From: JAHEIJ01 sp040235565
GTDB lineage: Bacteria > Pseudomonadota > Gammaproteobacteria > UBA6429 > Thiohalophilaceae
Length of the DNA stretch: 12,181 nt
Assembly (NCBI GenBank): GCA_040235565.1
Contig: JBECLA010000023.1
Span: forward strand, 1-12,181
Reading direction: 5' to 3'
Part shown: piece by piece, positions 5,615-12,181 of the stretch
Numbering within the stretch: position 1 is the stretch's first letter
How the letters are laid out: the number at the start of each line of letters is the position of its first letter
Program-made: the position numbers and the translations under genes
Notes under the pieces: generated by a model
Databases searched by the model: none
What the model saw: only the letters and a program-made list of their open reading frames with translations
What the model was told of the DNA's origin: nothing

Positions 5615-7834
5615 CTACTCACTGCGCCGACGTACTTCAGTCACATTTGGCAACTGACTGATCCGTGCAAGCACTTTGCTCAGGGTGTCGATATCGGGTA
5701 TTTCTACCGTGATCACCATGGATGCGGTGTGGGTGTCACGGTGGGACTGGGTATTGACCGCTGTAACATTGATATCCTCATTGGATAACAGGGTGGTAAT
5801 GTCCCGCAGCAAGCCTTGCCGGTCGTATGCCTGAATCTCGATATCAACCGAATAGGTTCCGGTCTCGCCACCCCAGTTCACTTCAACAAGTCGTTCGGGA
5901 TGTTCAGCGATGGTATGTAATACATTGTGACAATCGCGGCGATGAATGGAAATACCCTGGCCCTGGGTAATATAACCAACAATCTCATCGCCTGGTAACG
6001 GTTTGCAGCAACGCGCAAATTTCGTCAACAAATCACCTACGCCATGCACTTTCACATCTGTCGAGGACGTACGCGCCCTGGCTTTACGCAAGACCGGCTC
6101 TTCCGTCTCTGGCGGTGGTTGCTGGACGGGGGCAGTCATTTGTTGCGCCGCATTGATAATTCGGGTCGGTTTGATGTCCCCCCGACCGACCGCAGCCAGA
6201 AAATCTTCGACCTGCTTCTGGTTGAAATGATGCGCCAGCTTTTCATAACTGACATCGCTGAATCCCATCCGCTTGAGTTCCCGCTCCACCACATTGCGAC
6301 CATCGGCAATGTTCTGATCCAGATTTTGTTGACGAAACCAGTGTTGTACGTGTTGTCGGGCTTTGCTGGTCACCATGTACCCAAGATGCGGATTCATCCA
6401 GTCGCGACTGGGACCACCTTTCTTGACCGTCAGGATTTCCACCTGGTCACCGGTACGGAGTTGATACGTTAGCTGAACCATTCGACCATTTACCTTGGCG
6501 CCACGACAGCGATGGCCAACCTCGGTATGAATCTGGTAAGCGAAGTCGAGTGGAGTGGCGCCGGCGGGAAGATCGATAATGTTACCCATTGGCGTAAATA
6601 CATAAACCCGATCGGTAAAGACTTCGGATTTAAACTGATCAACGAACTCGCCAGCTTCCGCAACATCGTCTTTCCATTCAAGCAACTGCCTTAACCAGGC
6701 GATCTTGTTATCAAAGTCACTGTCCGCTTTGGCGCTTTCCTTGTAGCGCCAGTGAGCCGCGACACCATACTCGGATTCCTGATGCATGTCCCAGGTCCGG
6801 ATCTGGACTTCTACCGTCTTGCCTTCCGGACCGATCACGGCGGTATGGATAGAGCGATAATTGTTTTCCTTGGGTGTCGCAATATAGTCATCAAATTCAC
6901 CGGGCAGGTAATTCCACAGGGTGTGTACAATCCCCAGCGCGGCATAACACTCAGGAATAGTCTCGACAAATATTCGCACGGCACGCACGTCATAGATCTG
7001 GTGAAATTCCTGGCCTTTGCGCTGCATTTTTTTCCAGATACCGTAGATGTGCTTGGCGCGGCCATGCACTTCCGCTTTGACATTGGCCTTGTCGAGTTCA
7101 GCCTGAAGCCTGGTCATGAAACGTTCAATATAGGCTTCCCGTACCAGACGACGTTCCGCCAGCTCCGCGGCAATTTGTTTATAGGCTGTGGGGTTCAGAT
7201 AGCGGAATGCCAGGTCTTCCAGCTCCCACTTAACCTGCCAGATACCCAGCCGGTTGGCGAGCGGGGCGAAAATATCCATCGTCTCGCGGGCAATACGCCG
7301 TTGTTTTTCAGGGCGTAATGCATTCAGGGTACGCATGTTATGCAGACGATCGGCCAGTTTAATCAACACCACGCGCACGTCCTCCGCCATGGCCAACAGC
7401 ATCTTGCGCAGATTTTCTGCCTGCAGGTGCTCCTGCTGCTGTCTGGGATCGTCACTGCTGCGCACGACCGAAATGATGTCCATCTTGGTCACCCCATCGA
7501 CCAGCCTGGCGACGCCATCGCCAAACTGTTGCCGGATATCCTCCAGCGTGATGTCCGTATCCTCGACGACATCGTGCAGCATGGCCGCACTGATGGTTTC
7601 GGCATCAAGGTTCAGTTCCACCAGAATATTGGCGACCGCCAGTGAATGGAGAACATAGGCTTCACCGGAAACACGGGTTTGACCTGCGTGCGCGTGTTGC
7701 GACAGTTTGCTGGCACGCCGGATCAGATCAATATCCGCATCAGAGCGGGTTGATTCGATGGCCGCTAACCAGGCGCGCACATCGGCCGGGGAATCAGCCG
7801 CTATTTGTGGGTGTTTACTGGTTACGCTGACCAT
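5615..7834 (-). CDS. relA: RelA/SpoT-family (p)ppGpp synthetase, RelA type with intact HD motif
   Basis: This 739-residue enzyme makes the alarmone (p)ppGpp by pyrophosphoryl transfer from ATP to GDP or GTP, usually at stalled ribosomes. Domain order is as in full-length RelA. The HD domain (about 35-190) is followed by the synthetase domain (about 230-385), with DVRAVRIF and QIRT segments. The TGS domain starts near D408. The C-terminal Cys/His motif has C609, C610, H631 and C635, and an ACT domain covers about 660-739. The synthetase carries EFDD (313-316), the EXDD signature of monofunctional RelA. Unlike E. coli RelA, the HD site looks complete: R54, H63, H87-D88, E91-D92 and D162/N166 (ADRLHN). 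Hydrolase activity is therefore possible. Overall sequence resembles RelA more than SpoT (EFDDY, and the YDVRAVRI and PSRDWMNPHLGY segments). The ATG has only a distant AAGG. It is monocistronic, convergent with the desaturase and divergent from a methyltransferase. Confidence 0.95.
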   Translation of the reverse strand: MVSVTSKHPQIAADSPADVRAWLAAIESTRSDADIDLIRRASKLSQHAHAGQTRVSGEAYVLHSLAVANILVELNLDAETISAAMLHDVVEDTDITLEDIRQQFGDGVARLVDGVTKMDIISVVRSSDDPRQQQEHLQAENLRKMLLAMAEDVRVVLIKLADRLHNMRTLNALRPEKQRRIARETMDIFAPLANRLGIWQVKWELEDLAFRYLNPTAYKQIAAELAERRLVREAYIERFMTRLQAELDKANVKAEVHGRAKHIYGIWKKMQRKGQEFHQIYDVRAVRIFVETIPECYAALGIVHTLWNYLPGEFDDYIATPKENNYRSIHTAVIGPEGKTVEVQIRTWDMHQESEYGVAAHWRYKESAKADSDFDNKIAWLRQLLEWKDDVAEAGEFVDQFKSEVFTDRVYVFTPMGNIIDLPAGATPLDFAYQIHTEVGHRCRGAKVNGRMVQLTYQLRTGDQVEILTVKKGGPSRDWMNPHLGYMVTSKARQHVQHWFRQQNLDQNIADGRNVVERELKRMGFSDVSYEKLAHHFNQKQVEDFLAAVGRGDIKPTRIINAAQQMTAPVQQPPPETEEPVLRKARARTSSTDVKVHGVGDLLTKFARCCKPLPGDEIVGYITQGQGISIHRRDCHNVLHTIAEHPERLVEVNWGGETGTYSVDIEIQAYDRQGLLRDITTLLSNEDINVTAVNTQSHRDTHTASMVITVEIPDIDTLSKVLARISQLPNVTEVRRRSE

Positions 7835-7953
7835 GGGTCGAAGTTCGCCTTATTTAACGTCATCATATATTAAGTATGGGGTTTTGAGCCGCCAGCACAA
7901 GAGCAATCCGGGCCAAAGCCGCTTTTCTTGTACCGGGATATCTGCGCCGATGA

Positions 7954-7981
7954 TTGCCTCCTGCCGGGTGTGTCGTAGTAT
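7954..7981 (+). promoter_or_regulatory. Possible promoter of the methyltransferase gene
   Basis: TTGCCT (7954-7959) and TAGTAT (7976-7981) are 16 bases apart, each with 4 of 6 consensus matches, about 40 bases before the ATG at 8022. The 187-base relA/methyltransferase gap must also hold the relA promoter; an AT-rich stretch near 7845-7875 is a candidate, but I cannot define hexamers there with confidence. Confidence 0.3.
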
Positions 7982-8021
7982 GCTTTAAGTCTGGATTCCT
8001 GAAACTGACAAGGCAACAATC

Positions 8022-8888
8022 ATGCGCCGCGAGGCACTCTTCAGTCGCTCCGGTTTTTACGGATTTGTTCTCAAAAGTAACGTCCTGCTGCATCGTGAAG
8101 CGACTCAGGATGCGATCATCGCATTGCAAACCGTGTTGGCCGGATGGGAAAGGAACCAGCCTGTCGCGGTCCTGGACCTTGCCTGCGGTGGCTGGCCTGT
8201 GGCTATTGCTGAGGTAATGGCGGCATTTCCTGACATCTGCTTTCACTATACCGGTGTGGACATCAATCCGGATCAGGTGGCGCTGGCCGCCACGTCTTTT
8301 CCTTTTCCTGATAATGTCACCGAAACACGTCTGCTTGAGGGTAATGCCTGGGATCTGGACGAGCTCGAACTGGAGCCGGACTACACCCTGATTTTCAGCG
8401 GTATGAACCTTCATCATGGCACGCCAGAAGAAATCGATTATCTTGGACACCAGATTCAGAAACGCCTCCGGCCTGACGGCCGGTTTATCAGCCACGACGT
8501 CTTTCGACCGAATCACACCTTATATGTGCCACGCCCGCTGCTGATTGACGGTGAGGCAGCCGCGCTGGTCAATCCCGAACGACTGGCCGCCAGGGGCAGG
8601 GGTGGGGCGGAATGCAGCTCGCCAAAGGCAATAAGCGAACCCGCCTGGCGAAGTGACTATCTCGAGCAAATGCGTCGCACCTTGCTGGCACGGGGTGCTG
8701 ATCCGGATGGCACAGCCAGCACGCTGCGTCATATGCAAAGCCGTGACTATCCCGTTTCAACCGAGGAATTTCGGCATCTGATGGAGAACATTGGATTCGA
8801 GGTGCAAATCAGGGGTTATGAAAATACCCATGAACCGCTGGGGCCCTATATCGCCACCTGCGTCTTGCAGCTACGGGAATCCACCTGA
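8022..8888 (+). CDS. Class I SAM-dependent methyltransferase, substrate unknown
   Basis: A 288-residue enzyme with a Rossmann-type methyltransferase core. Motif I is AVLDLACGGW (residues 49-58). The acidic end of strand 2 is TGVDINPDQ (77-85). Motif II/IV is DYTLIFSGMNLHH (120-132), and LRPDGRFISHDVF (149-161) follows. The glycine loop reads ACGGW rather than the commoner GxGxG, as seen in several small-molecule methyltransferases. The region from about 185 to 245, with Arg- and Gly-rich RGRGGAE, looks like an inserted lid. The C-terminal strands (GFEVQIRGYENTHEPLGPYIA) are typical of the fold. Substrate is unknown: no biosynthetic neighbour points to one. An AAGG site lies nine bases before the ATG. 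It is transcribed away from relA and 170 bases ahead of the lipoprotein gene. A demethylmenaquinone/UbiE-like or polyketide-type methyltransferase cannot be ruled out. Confidence 0.85.
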   Translation: MRREALFSRSGFYGFVLKSNVLLHREATQDAIIALQTVLAGWERNQPVAVLDLACGGWPVAIAEVMAAFPDICFHYTGVDINPDQVALAATSFPFPDNVTETRLLEGNAWDLDELELEPDYTLIFSGMNLHHGTPEEIDYLGHQIQKRLRPDGRFISHDVFRPNHTLYVPRPLLIDGEAAALVNPERLAARGRGGAECSSPKAISEPAWRSDYLEQMRRTLLARGADPDGTASTLRHMQSRDYPVSTEEFRHLMENIGFEVQIRGYENTHEPLGPYIATCVLQLREST

Positions 8889-9058
8889 TCAATTTCCGAT
8901 GACTTCCTCAAAAAGAACCCTAACTCTCTGATCTTCTGCTTTATTTTCTTTAAAGGATCCTGCTCTGCGGCCGATATTTTTAACCACGACGTGGCACGGT
9001 CTGAGATGCCGCGGAAAAAACCAGTCACCCGTGGTGGAATTTGTCCAGGAGCAGGAAA

Positions 9059-9655
9059 ATGGGAATAAAGAAACTGTTATCACTCACAGCATTGGCCATG
9101 GTGTTGATATCTTGTGCCTCAACACCGCCGGAATCCGCATCTGTTGAAGAAGTATATGTACCCTCTTACCGGACCTTGTCTCATATGGGTTTCAAGCTGG
9201 TGGTTCCGGATGACACCAGTTGGCAAGTCGCCAAGGAGGATGAATACAAGGTTGAGCTGGCCAAACATGCAGAAGCCGCCAATGAAGTGTACACCATCCA
9301 GGCTTTGCTGGTTAAACTTCCCAGTTTTGCGTCAGATGATGAATTTATGCAGTTCATCCAGTCAAGCATGCAAAGTAGTGACCAGCAATCCCAGGTACAG
9401 GTCGTGGAGCAGGGTGCGAGTTTCATACCCTATAATGAGAACCAATGCGTGCAGATCAACCGTAAGCTGGAAAAACAGTCTTCCGCCTCAGCCCAGATCC
9501 TTGAAATTGTGAACTTTACCTGTCGTCATCCTTTTAAAGACGACGCGGGTGTCTATCTGGCCTATGCCAAACGTTACCAGAACAATGAGCAAACAGAAGA
9601 TCTGGTACCGCAGGCCTTGAACCTGTTTTACAACCTGGAATTTACCGAGCTCTAA
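9059..9655 (+). CDS. Putative outer-membrane lipoprotein (198 aa)
   Basis: The N-terminus is a clear lipoprotein signal: MGIKK, a hydrophobic stretch to residue 16, then the lipobox LISC with the modified cysteine at residue 19. The next residues (Ala-Ser) lack Asp at +2, so sorting to the outer membrane is likely. The mature part (about 180 residues) contains a short Ser/Pro/Glu linker, then an acidic soluble domain with VVPDDTSWQV (about residues 47-56), a Gln/Ser-rich middle (about 101-117) and two cysteines (about 132 and 158) that could form a disulfide. I do not recognise the family. An in-frame TTG at 9041 exists upstream, but ATG at 9059 is preferred because AGGAG lies seven bases before it and the signal peptide begins there. 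The gene ends at a strong terminator at 9725. The 170-base gap upstream (8889-9058) shows no clear gene or promoter. Confidence 0.82.
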   Translation: MGIKKLLSLTALAMVLISCASTPPESASVEEVYVPSYRTLSHMGFKLVVPDDTSWQVAKEDEYKVELAKHAEAANEVYTIQALLVKLPSFASDDEFMQFIQSSMQSSDQQSQVQVVEQGASFIPYNENQCVQINRKLEKQSSASAQILEIVNFTCRHPFKDDAGVYLAYAKRYQNNEQTEDLVPQALNLFYNLEFTEL

Positions 9656-9724
9656 ATGGTGCGTGAAATCTCCCTTGATAACGCGGCGAAATTATAACCA
9701 CAACATATCAAAATAATAAATTTA

Positions 9725-9752
9725 GGCCAGCAATTGCTGGCCTTTTATTTTT
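9725..9752. terminator. Intrinsic terminator between convergent lipoprotein and GNAT genes
   Basis: GGCCAGC and GCTGGCC pair around AATT to give a perfect 7-bp GC-rich stem, extended by an A-T pair, and TTTTATTTTT follows (9743-9752). This is a classic plus-strand terminator, 69 bases after the lipoprotein stop. On the minus strand the hairpin is followed by TAAATTTATT, so it may also stop the convergent acetyltransferase transcript, which ends at 9775, though less well. Confidence 0.88.
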
Positions 9753-9774
9753 GTACTTACAGAATGAGAAAGGC

Positions 9775-10290
9775 TTAAATCGTATCGTCCTCTAAATTGC
9801 TCGTTGATATTAAATGGCTCGGCTTCCAAAAGCGATGAGCATAGTCACTTTGTGGCTTATCGGTTTCGAGCTTCCGCATCGCATGATGTTCAAAAAACCC
9901 GCCTGCATCAGCTTGTGCCTTTACCAATAGACCGTCGTAACCAAGTTCTAATACCAGAGCTTCAACGGCAGTGAACAATATTGTCCCCACACCCCGATGT
10001 TGCATTTCCGGATGGACATAGAGTCCATGTAATAGTAATGCCTTCTTGCCCTGCATATCGTGCGGGTCAGCTATCTCACAAGCGGCCACACCAACAATAC
10101 CTCGCTTCTGCGTTTCCGCCACGATGAATTGGATGTGGTCATAATCTACCTCGGTATAACGATAACTTGGCAGCGCCAGACGTTTGATCCTCTCCGGTAG
10201 CGGCCAGTTCATCACCGCGGCCTCAACCACGCTATTGATGACTCCAAGATCGCACTTTTCTGCTGTTCGCAATTGGACGTAATTAGCCAT
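9775..10290 (-). CDS. GNAT-family N-acetyltransferase
   Basis: A predicted acetyl-CoA-dependent acyltransferase of the GNAT fold. The acetyl-CoA pyrophosphate-binding motif A is visible as HPEMQHRGVGTIL (residues 93-105 from this start), with the Q/RxxGxG/A pattern QHRGVG. It is preceded by the strand LLLHGLYV. Motif B-like GYDGLLVKAQADAGGFFEHH follows, with Phe-Phe-Glu near the C-terminus as in many members. Length (171 residues) is usual. Substrate is unknown; the fold acts on amines of small molecules or proteins. The frame extends to an ATG at 10308, but the -10 element at 10318-10323 would start transcription near that codon, so the inner ATG at 10290 (GGGT eight bases before it) is favoured. 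It diverges from the cnoX-like gene and shares the short promoter region. Confidence 0.88.
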   Translation of the reverse strand: MANYVQLRTAEKCDLGVINSVVEAAVMNWPLPERIKRLALPSYRYTEVDYDHIQFIVAETQKRGIVGVAACEIADPHDMQGKKALLLHGLYVHPEMQHRGVGTILFTAVEALVLELGYDGLLVKAQADAGGFFEHHAMRKLETDKPQSDYAHRFWKPSHLISTSNLEDDTI

Positions 10291-10316
10291 TTTATACCCA
10301 TAAAACATTGTTAAAC

Positions 10317-10323
10317 TATAATA
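10317..10323. promoter_or_regulatory. Overlapping divergent -10 elements
   Basis: The plus strand reads TATAAT (10317-10322), a perfect -10 consensus, upstream of the cnoX-like gene at 10355. The minus strand reads TATTAT across 10318-10323 (5 of 6), pointing at the acetyltransferase. The two elements share five bases. No good -35 hexamer is seen for the plus direction, so the assignment rests on the -10 match. Confidence 0.4.
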
Positions 10324-10354
10324 AAATCGTAACGAAAAAAATCTCTACAAAAGA

Positions 10355-11242
10355 ATGAGTATATTAAATATGGATAAAGAAGCGCTAGTTTTCGAAGTGA
10401 GTGAAAAAAGCTTCAATCGAACAGTCATACTTAATTCAAACAAAATACCGGTTCTGGCGGAATTTATGGACGTCGTGTCTGAGCCATGCGTAATCATGGC
10501 AGATTTGTTTGCTGATTTGGCAAAAGAATTTGCAGAGCAATTTATTTTTGCCAGAATTGATATTAACGAACAACCAATGTTGCGACAGCGATTCAAAATT
10601 GAAAATGTGCCTGCGCTTTTGGTTTTCAGGGACGGGCAGGTTATCAAGACAGAAGTCGGCCAGATCCAGGAGACCGAAGCACGTGGCCTGTTGAAGGATC
10701 TGGGTATATATCATGAGTCAGACCTGATGCGAGAAGAAGCACGCGATAAACATTTGTCTGGTGATACATCAGCCGCAATTTTGTTATTGACCGAGGCTAT
10801 TCAGAAAGATCCGGGCAATACCCGCATTGCCATGGACATGGTGCAGATTTTTATCGACCTGGGACAGTTCGAGGATGCGCGTGACCTTTTTAACCGCTTG
10901 CCGAAACCGGACAAAAGCAGTGAGATGGGAAAAGCGTTAACCGGGCAACTGTTATTTCTGGAATTAGCAGCAAAAACCGAAGGTGTTGACTCACTGACGC
11001 ACCGGCTTCAGCAAGACCCCTCGAATCAATCCGCCCGTTTTGATCTGGCGATTTGTCAGGTCGCGCAACATAAATATCATGAAGCCATTGAAAACCTGTT
11101 AACCATACAAAAAGCGGAACCGGGCTTCAGGGGTGGCGCAGCAAAAGAAATGATTGCTACCATCACAAACATGCTGAGCCCGACCGATCCGACACTGGCA
11201 CAGGACTATCGACGTAAACTGGCAAACCTGTTGGCTGAATAA
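10355..11242 (+). CDS. cnoX: CnoX/YbbN-like co-chaperone (thioredoxin domain plus TPR)
   Basis: In E. coli, CnoX (YbbN) is a holdase that protects proteins from oxidative or chlorine stress and hands them to GroEL/ES. The architecture here matches. An N-terminal thioredoxin fold covers about residues 12-118, with the cis-Pro segment NVPALLVF (84-91). It is followed by TPR-like helical repeats (about 122-290), ending in DYRRKLANLLAE, as in YbbN. The active site is SEPC (42-45), so the first Cys of CxxC is Ser, like SQHC in E. coli; disulfide reductase activity is unlikely. E. coli Cys63, reported to form mixed disulfides, aligns with Ile70 here. Other cysteines: C45 and C234. The ATG at 10355 has no clear ribosome site, and an in-frame ATG at 10370 is an alternative. 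The small gene at 11272 follows 29 bases after its stop, so an operon is likely. Confidence 0.9.
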   Translation: MSILNMDKEALVFEVSEKSFNRTVILNSNKIPVLAEFMDVVSEPCVIMADLFADLAKEFAEQFIFARIDINEQPMLRQRFKIENVPALLVFRDGQVIKTEVGQIQETEARGLLKDLGIYHESDLMREEARDKHLSGDTSAAILLLTEAIQKDPGNTRIAMDMVQIFIDLGQFEDARDLFNRLPKPDKSSEMGKALTGQLLFLELAAKTEGVDSLTHRLQQDPSNQSARFDLAICQVAQHKYHEAIENLLTIQKAEPGFRGGAAKEMIATITNMLSPTDPTLAQDYRRKLANLLAE

Positions 11243-11271
11243 CGTCACGAAACTCATAATTCAAATACCCC

Positions 11272-11532
11272 ATGAAAAAATTAAAACACGAAACCGAATT
11301 GGTTAAAGCGGCCATCAAGGTAGGTATGAAGTATGGAGAGGCACGTGGCGCCGTAAAATTTGAGCCAACCGATTCGATAAATGAGAAAGTTGAATATATC
11401 TACAGACTTTTTGTCCATGACAAGTTAATCCAGCCTTTACCGGAAGAACAAGTATCACAGCAGAGCATGCGGCATAAACTTGCCATCTGGTATTCAAAAC
11501 AACTCCCAAAAGATCATCCTCTATTGAACTAG
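11272..11532 (+). CDS. Small conserved protein, DUF5062-like (86 aa)
   Basis: A short soluble protein with a basic N-terminus (MKKLKHETELVKAAIKVG), a helical AIKVGMKYGEARGAVKFEP segment and a C-terminal half with IYRLFVHDKLIQPLPEEQ and HKLAIWYSKQLPKDHPLL. These segments resemble what I remember of DUF5062, a family of about 80-90 residues found in Vibrio, Shewanella and relatives, of unknown function. The match is from memory and unverified. It lies 29 bases downstream of cnoX in the same direction and has no clear Shine-Dalgarno site, so it is probably co-transcribed. The 11533-11675 stretch after it holds no recognisable terminator. Confidence 0.75.
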   Translation: MKKLKHETELVKAAIKVGMKYGEARGAVKFEPTDSINEKVEYIYRLFVHDKLIQPLPEEQVSQQSMRHKLAIWYSKQLPKDHPLLN

Positions 11533-11702
11533 ATCCTGTATCTTCATTAATCACAGGGCAATCGAACTCAAACCTGGTTCACACTATTTTCAGGGATTAA
11601 ACCATTAAAATCAGTCAACAATGAATCTGAATGTGCAATAATTGCAGAAGTGATTTACATTTTCAGGATAAAGCGTTGTCCAGCTTCGAAAACAAAAAAA
11701 CC

Positions 11703-12181
11703 ATGCAATTTCTCTTTGGCGATCGTGAGTTACGCCTGGAAGCCGGCGATCTTTTAACCGCTGAAGTCGAGGTTATCGTCAATTCCGCCAATACCAATTT
11801 AACCCACGACGGGGGAGTGGCCGCACAGATTCTAAACGCCGCCGGCACTGAACTCGCCGCCCAGAGTGCCCGGTTGATCGAAGAATATGGTGATATCGAA
11901 AGCGGGATGGCGGTATATACGGATGCAGGCAAGTTATCGTACAAGGCGGTAATACATGCAGTAGGTCCAACCAGGGAAGAAGGAGAGCAACAACACAAGA
12001 TAGAACAGGCCGTTGCGCGCAGCTTGTTACTGTGCGAAGCCAATGATTGGCATTCAATTGCATTTCCTGCGATCAGCACCGGCTATTGCAATGTACCCGT
12101 TGAAACCTGTGGCCGGGCCTTCTTTCGAACAATCACCCATTTCTGGGATGCGCGCCAGGAAAGCGCAGTGGAAAAAATTCT
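11703..12181 (+). CDS. Macro-domain protein, 3' end cut by window edge
   Basis: The frame stays open to the end of the window (159 complete codons plus two bases). It encodes a macro domain, which binds ADP-ribose or related nucleotides and in many members removes ADP-ribose or O-acetyl groups. The N-terminal strand and GD motif (LEAGDLLTAEVEVIVNSAN, about residues 12-30) are clear. Next comes the loop LTHDGGVAAQILNAAG (33-48), closer to the AF1521 GGGVA type than to YmdB GGGGV. AVIHAVGP (88-95) is the usual inner strand. FPAISTGYCNVP (129-140) is the phosphate-binding loop. Asn27 and Asn30 lie where ligand contacts are expected. An in-frame TTG at 11676 with AGGA seven bases upstream could be the true start, adding nine residues; the ATG at 11703 has no ribosome site. 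A C-terminal fusion cannot be excluded. Confidence 0.9.
   Translation, partial: MQFLFGDRELRLEAGDLLTAEVEVIVNSANTNLTHDGGVAAQILNAAGTELAAQSARLIEEYGDIESGMAVYTDAGKLSYKAVIHAVGPTREEGEQQHKIEQAVARSLLLCEANDWHSIAFPAISTGYCNVPVETCGRAFFRTITHFWDARQESAVEKI

Noticed and set aside
6752..7318. Plus-strand frame of 188 codons inside relA
   Set aside because: Antisense to highly conserved RelA domains; no ribosome site or family signature of its own.
7863..8516. Long minus-strand frame (217 codons) opposite the methyltransferase
   Set aside because: It overlaps a gene with clear methyltransferase motifs and has a low-complexity, unfamily-like product; an antisense shadow.
8984..8994. CCACGACGTGG inverted repeat upstream of the lipoprotein gene
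   Set aside because: Short, with a one-base centre and no copy elsewhere in the window; not enough to call an operator.
2149..9026. Shared sequence TGCCGCGGAAAAA at about 2149 and 9008, followed by CAGTC in both
   Set aside because: A 13-base match between two places is expected about once by chance in a window of this size, and the flanks do not match.

Overview
The window looks like ordinary chromosomal DNA of a free-living gammaproteobacterium. The evidence is a long RelA of the gammaproteobacterial type, a CnoX/YbbN homologue with the SxxC thioredoxin site seen in enterobacteria, a three-His-box acyl desaturase, and many small conserved-looking hypothetical proteins. Base composition is close to balanced. 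Genes are compact, and many have Shine-Dalgarno sites. I see no tRNA, rRNA, insertion sequence, phage gene or CRISPR array, and no gene-free stretch exceeds 300 bases. The genus cannot be named from the sequence alone.

Layout, left to right. (1) 220-1175, minus strand: a small unknown protein of about 74 residues with a near-consensus sigma-70 promoter almost on top of its start, then an aromatic-rich multispanning membrane protein. (2) 1376-4303, plus strand: a TauE/SafE-type exporter; a tightly coupled pair of a 58-residue protein and a DUF2189-type membrane protein, followed by a GC-rich hairpin; then two small unknown proteins. (3) 4375-7834: a membrane fatty acid desaturase (plus) converging on a relA-type (p)ppGpp enzyme (minus), with a weak hairpin between them. 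(4) 8022-9655, plus strand: a class I SAM-dependent methyltransferase transcribed away from relA, then an outer-membrane-type lipoprotein ending at a strong terminator. (5) 9775-12181: a GNAT acetyltransferase (minus) diverging from a cnoX-like thioredoxin/TPR co-chaperone gene, a small DUF5062-like gene downstream of cnoX, and a macro-domain gene cut by the window edge.

The genes do not form one pathway. Shared themes are envelope and membrane functions (exporter, DUF2189 protein, desaturase, lipoprotein) and stress or nucleotide signalling (RelA, CnoX, macro domain).

The points most worth a second look are the RelA, which combines an apparently complete HD hydrolase site with the EXDD motif of monofunctional synthetases; the 58-residue gene translationally coupled to the DUF2189 gene; two oppositely oriented -10 elements that share the same bases between the GNAT and cnoX genes; and a promoter that would give a leaderless or nearly leaderless mRNA at the left end. 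I did not find a convincing new multi-gene defence or mobile system.
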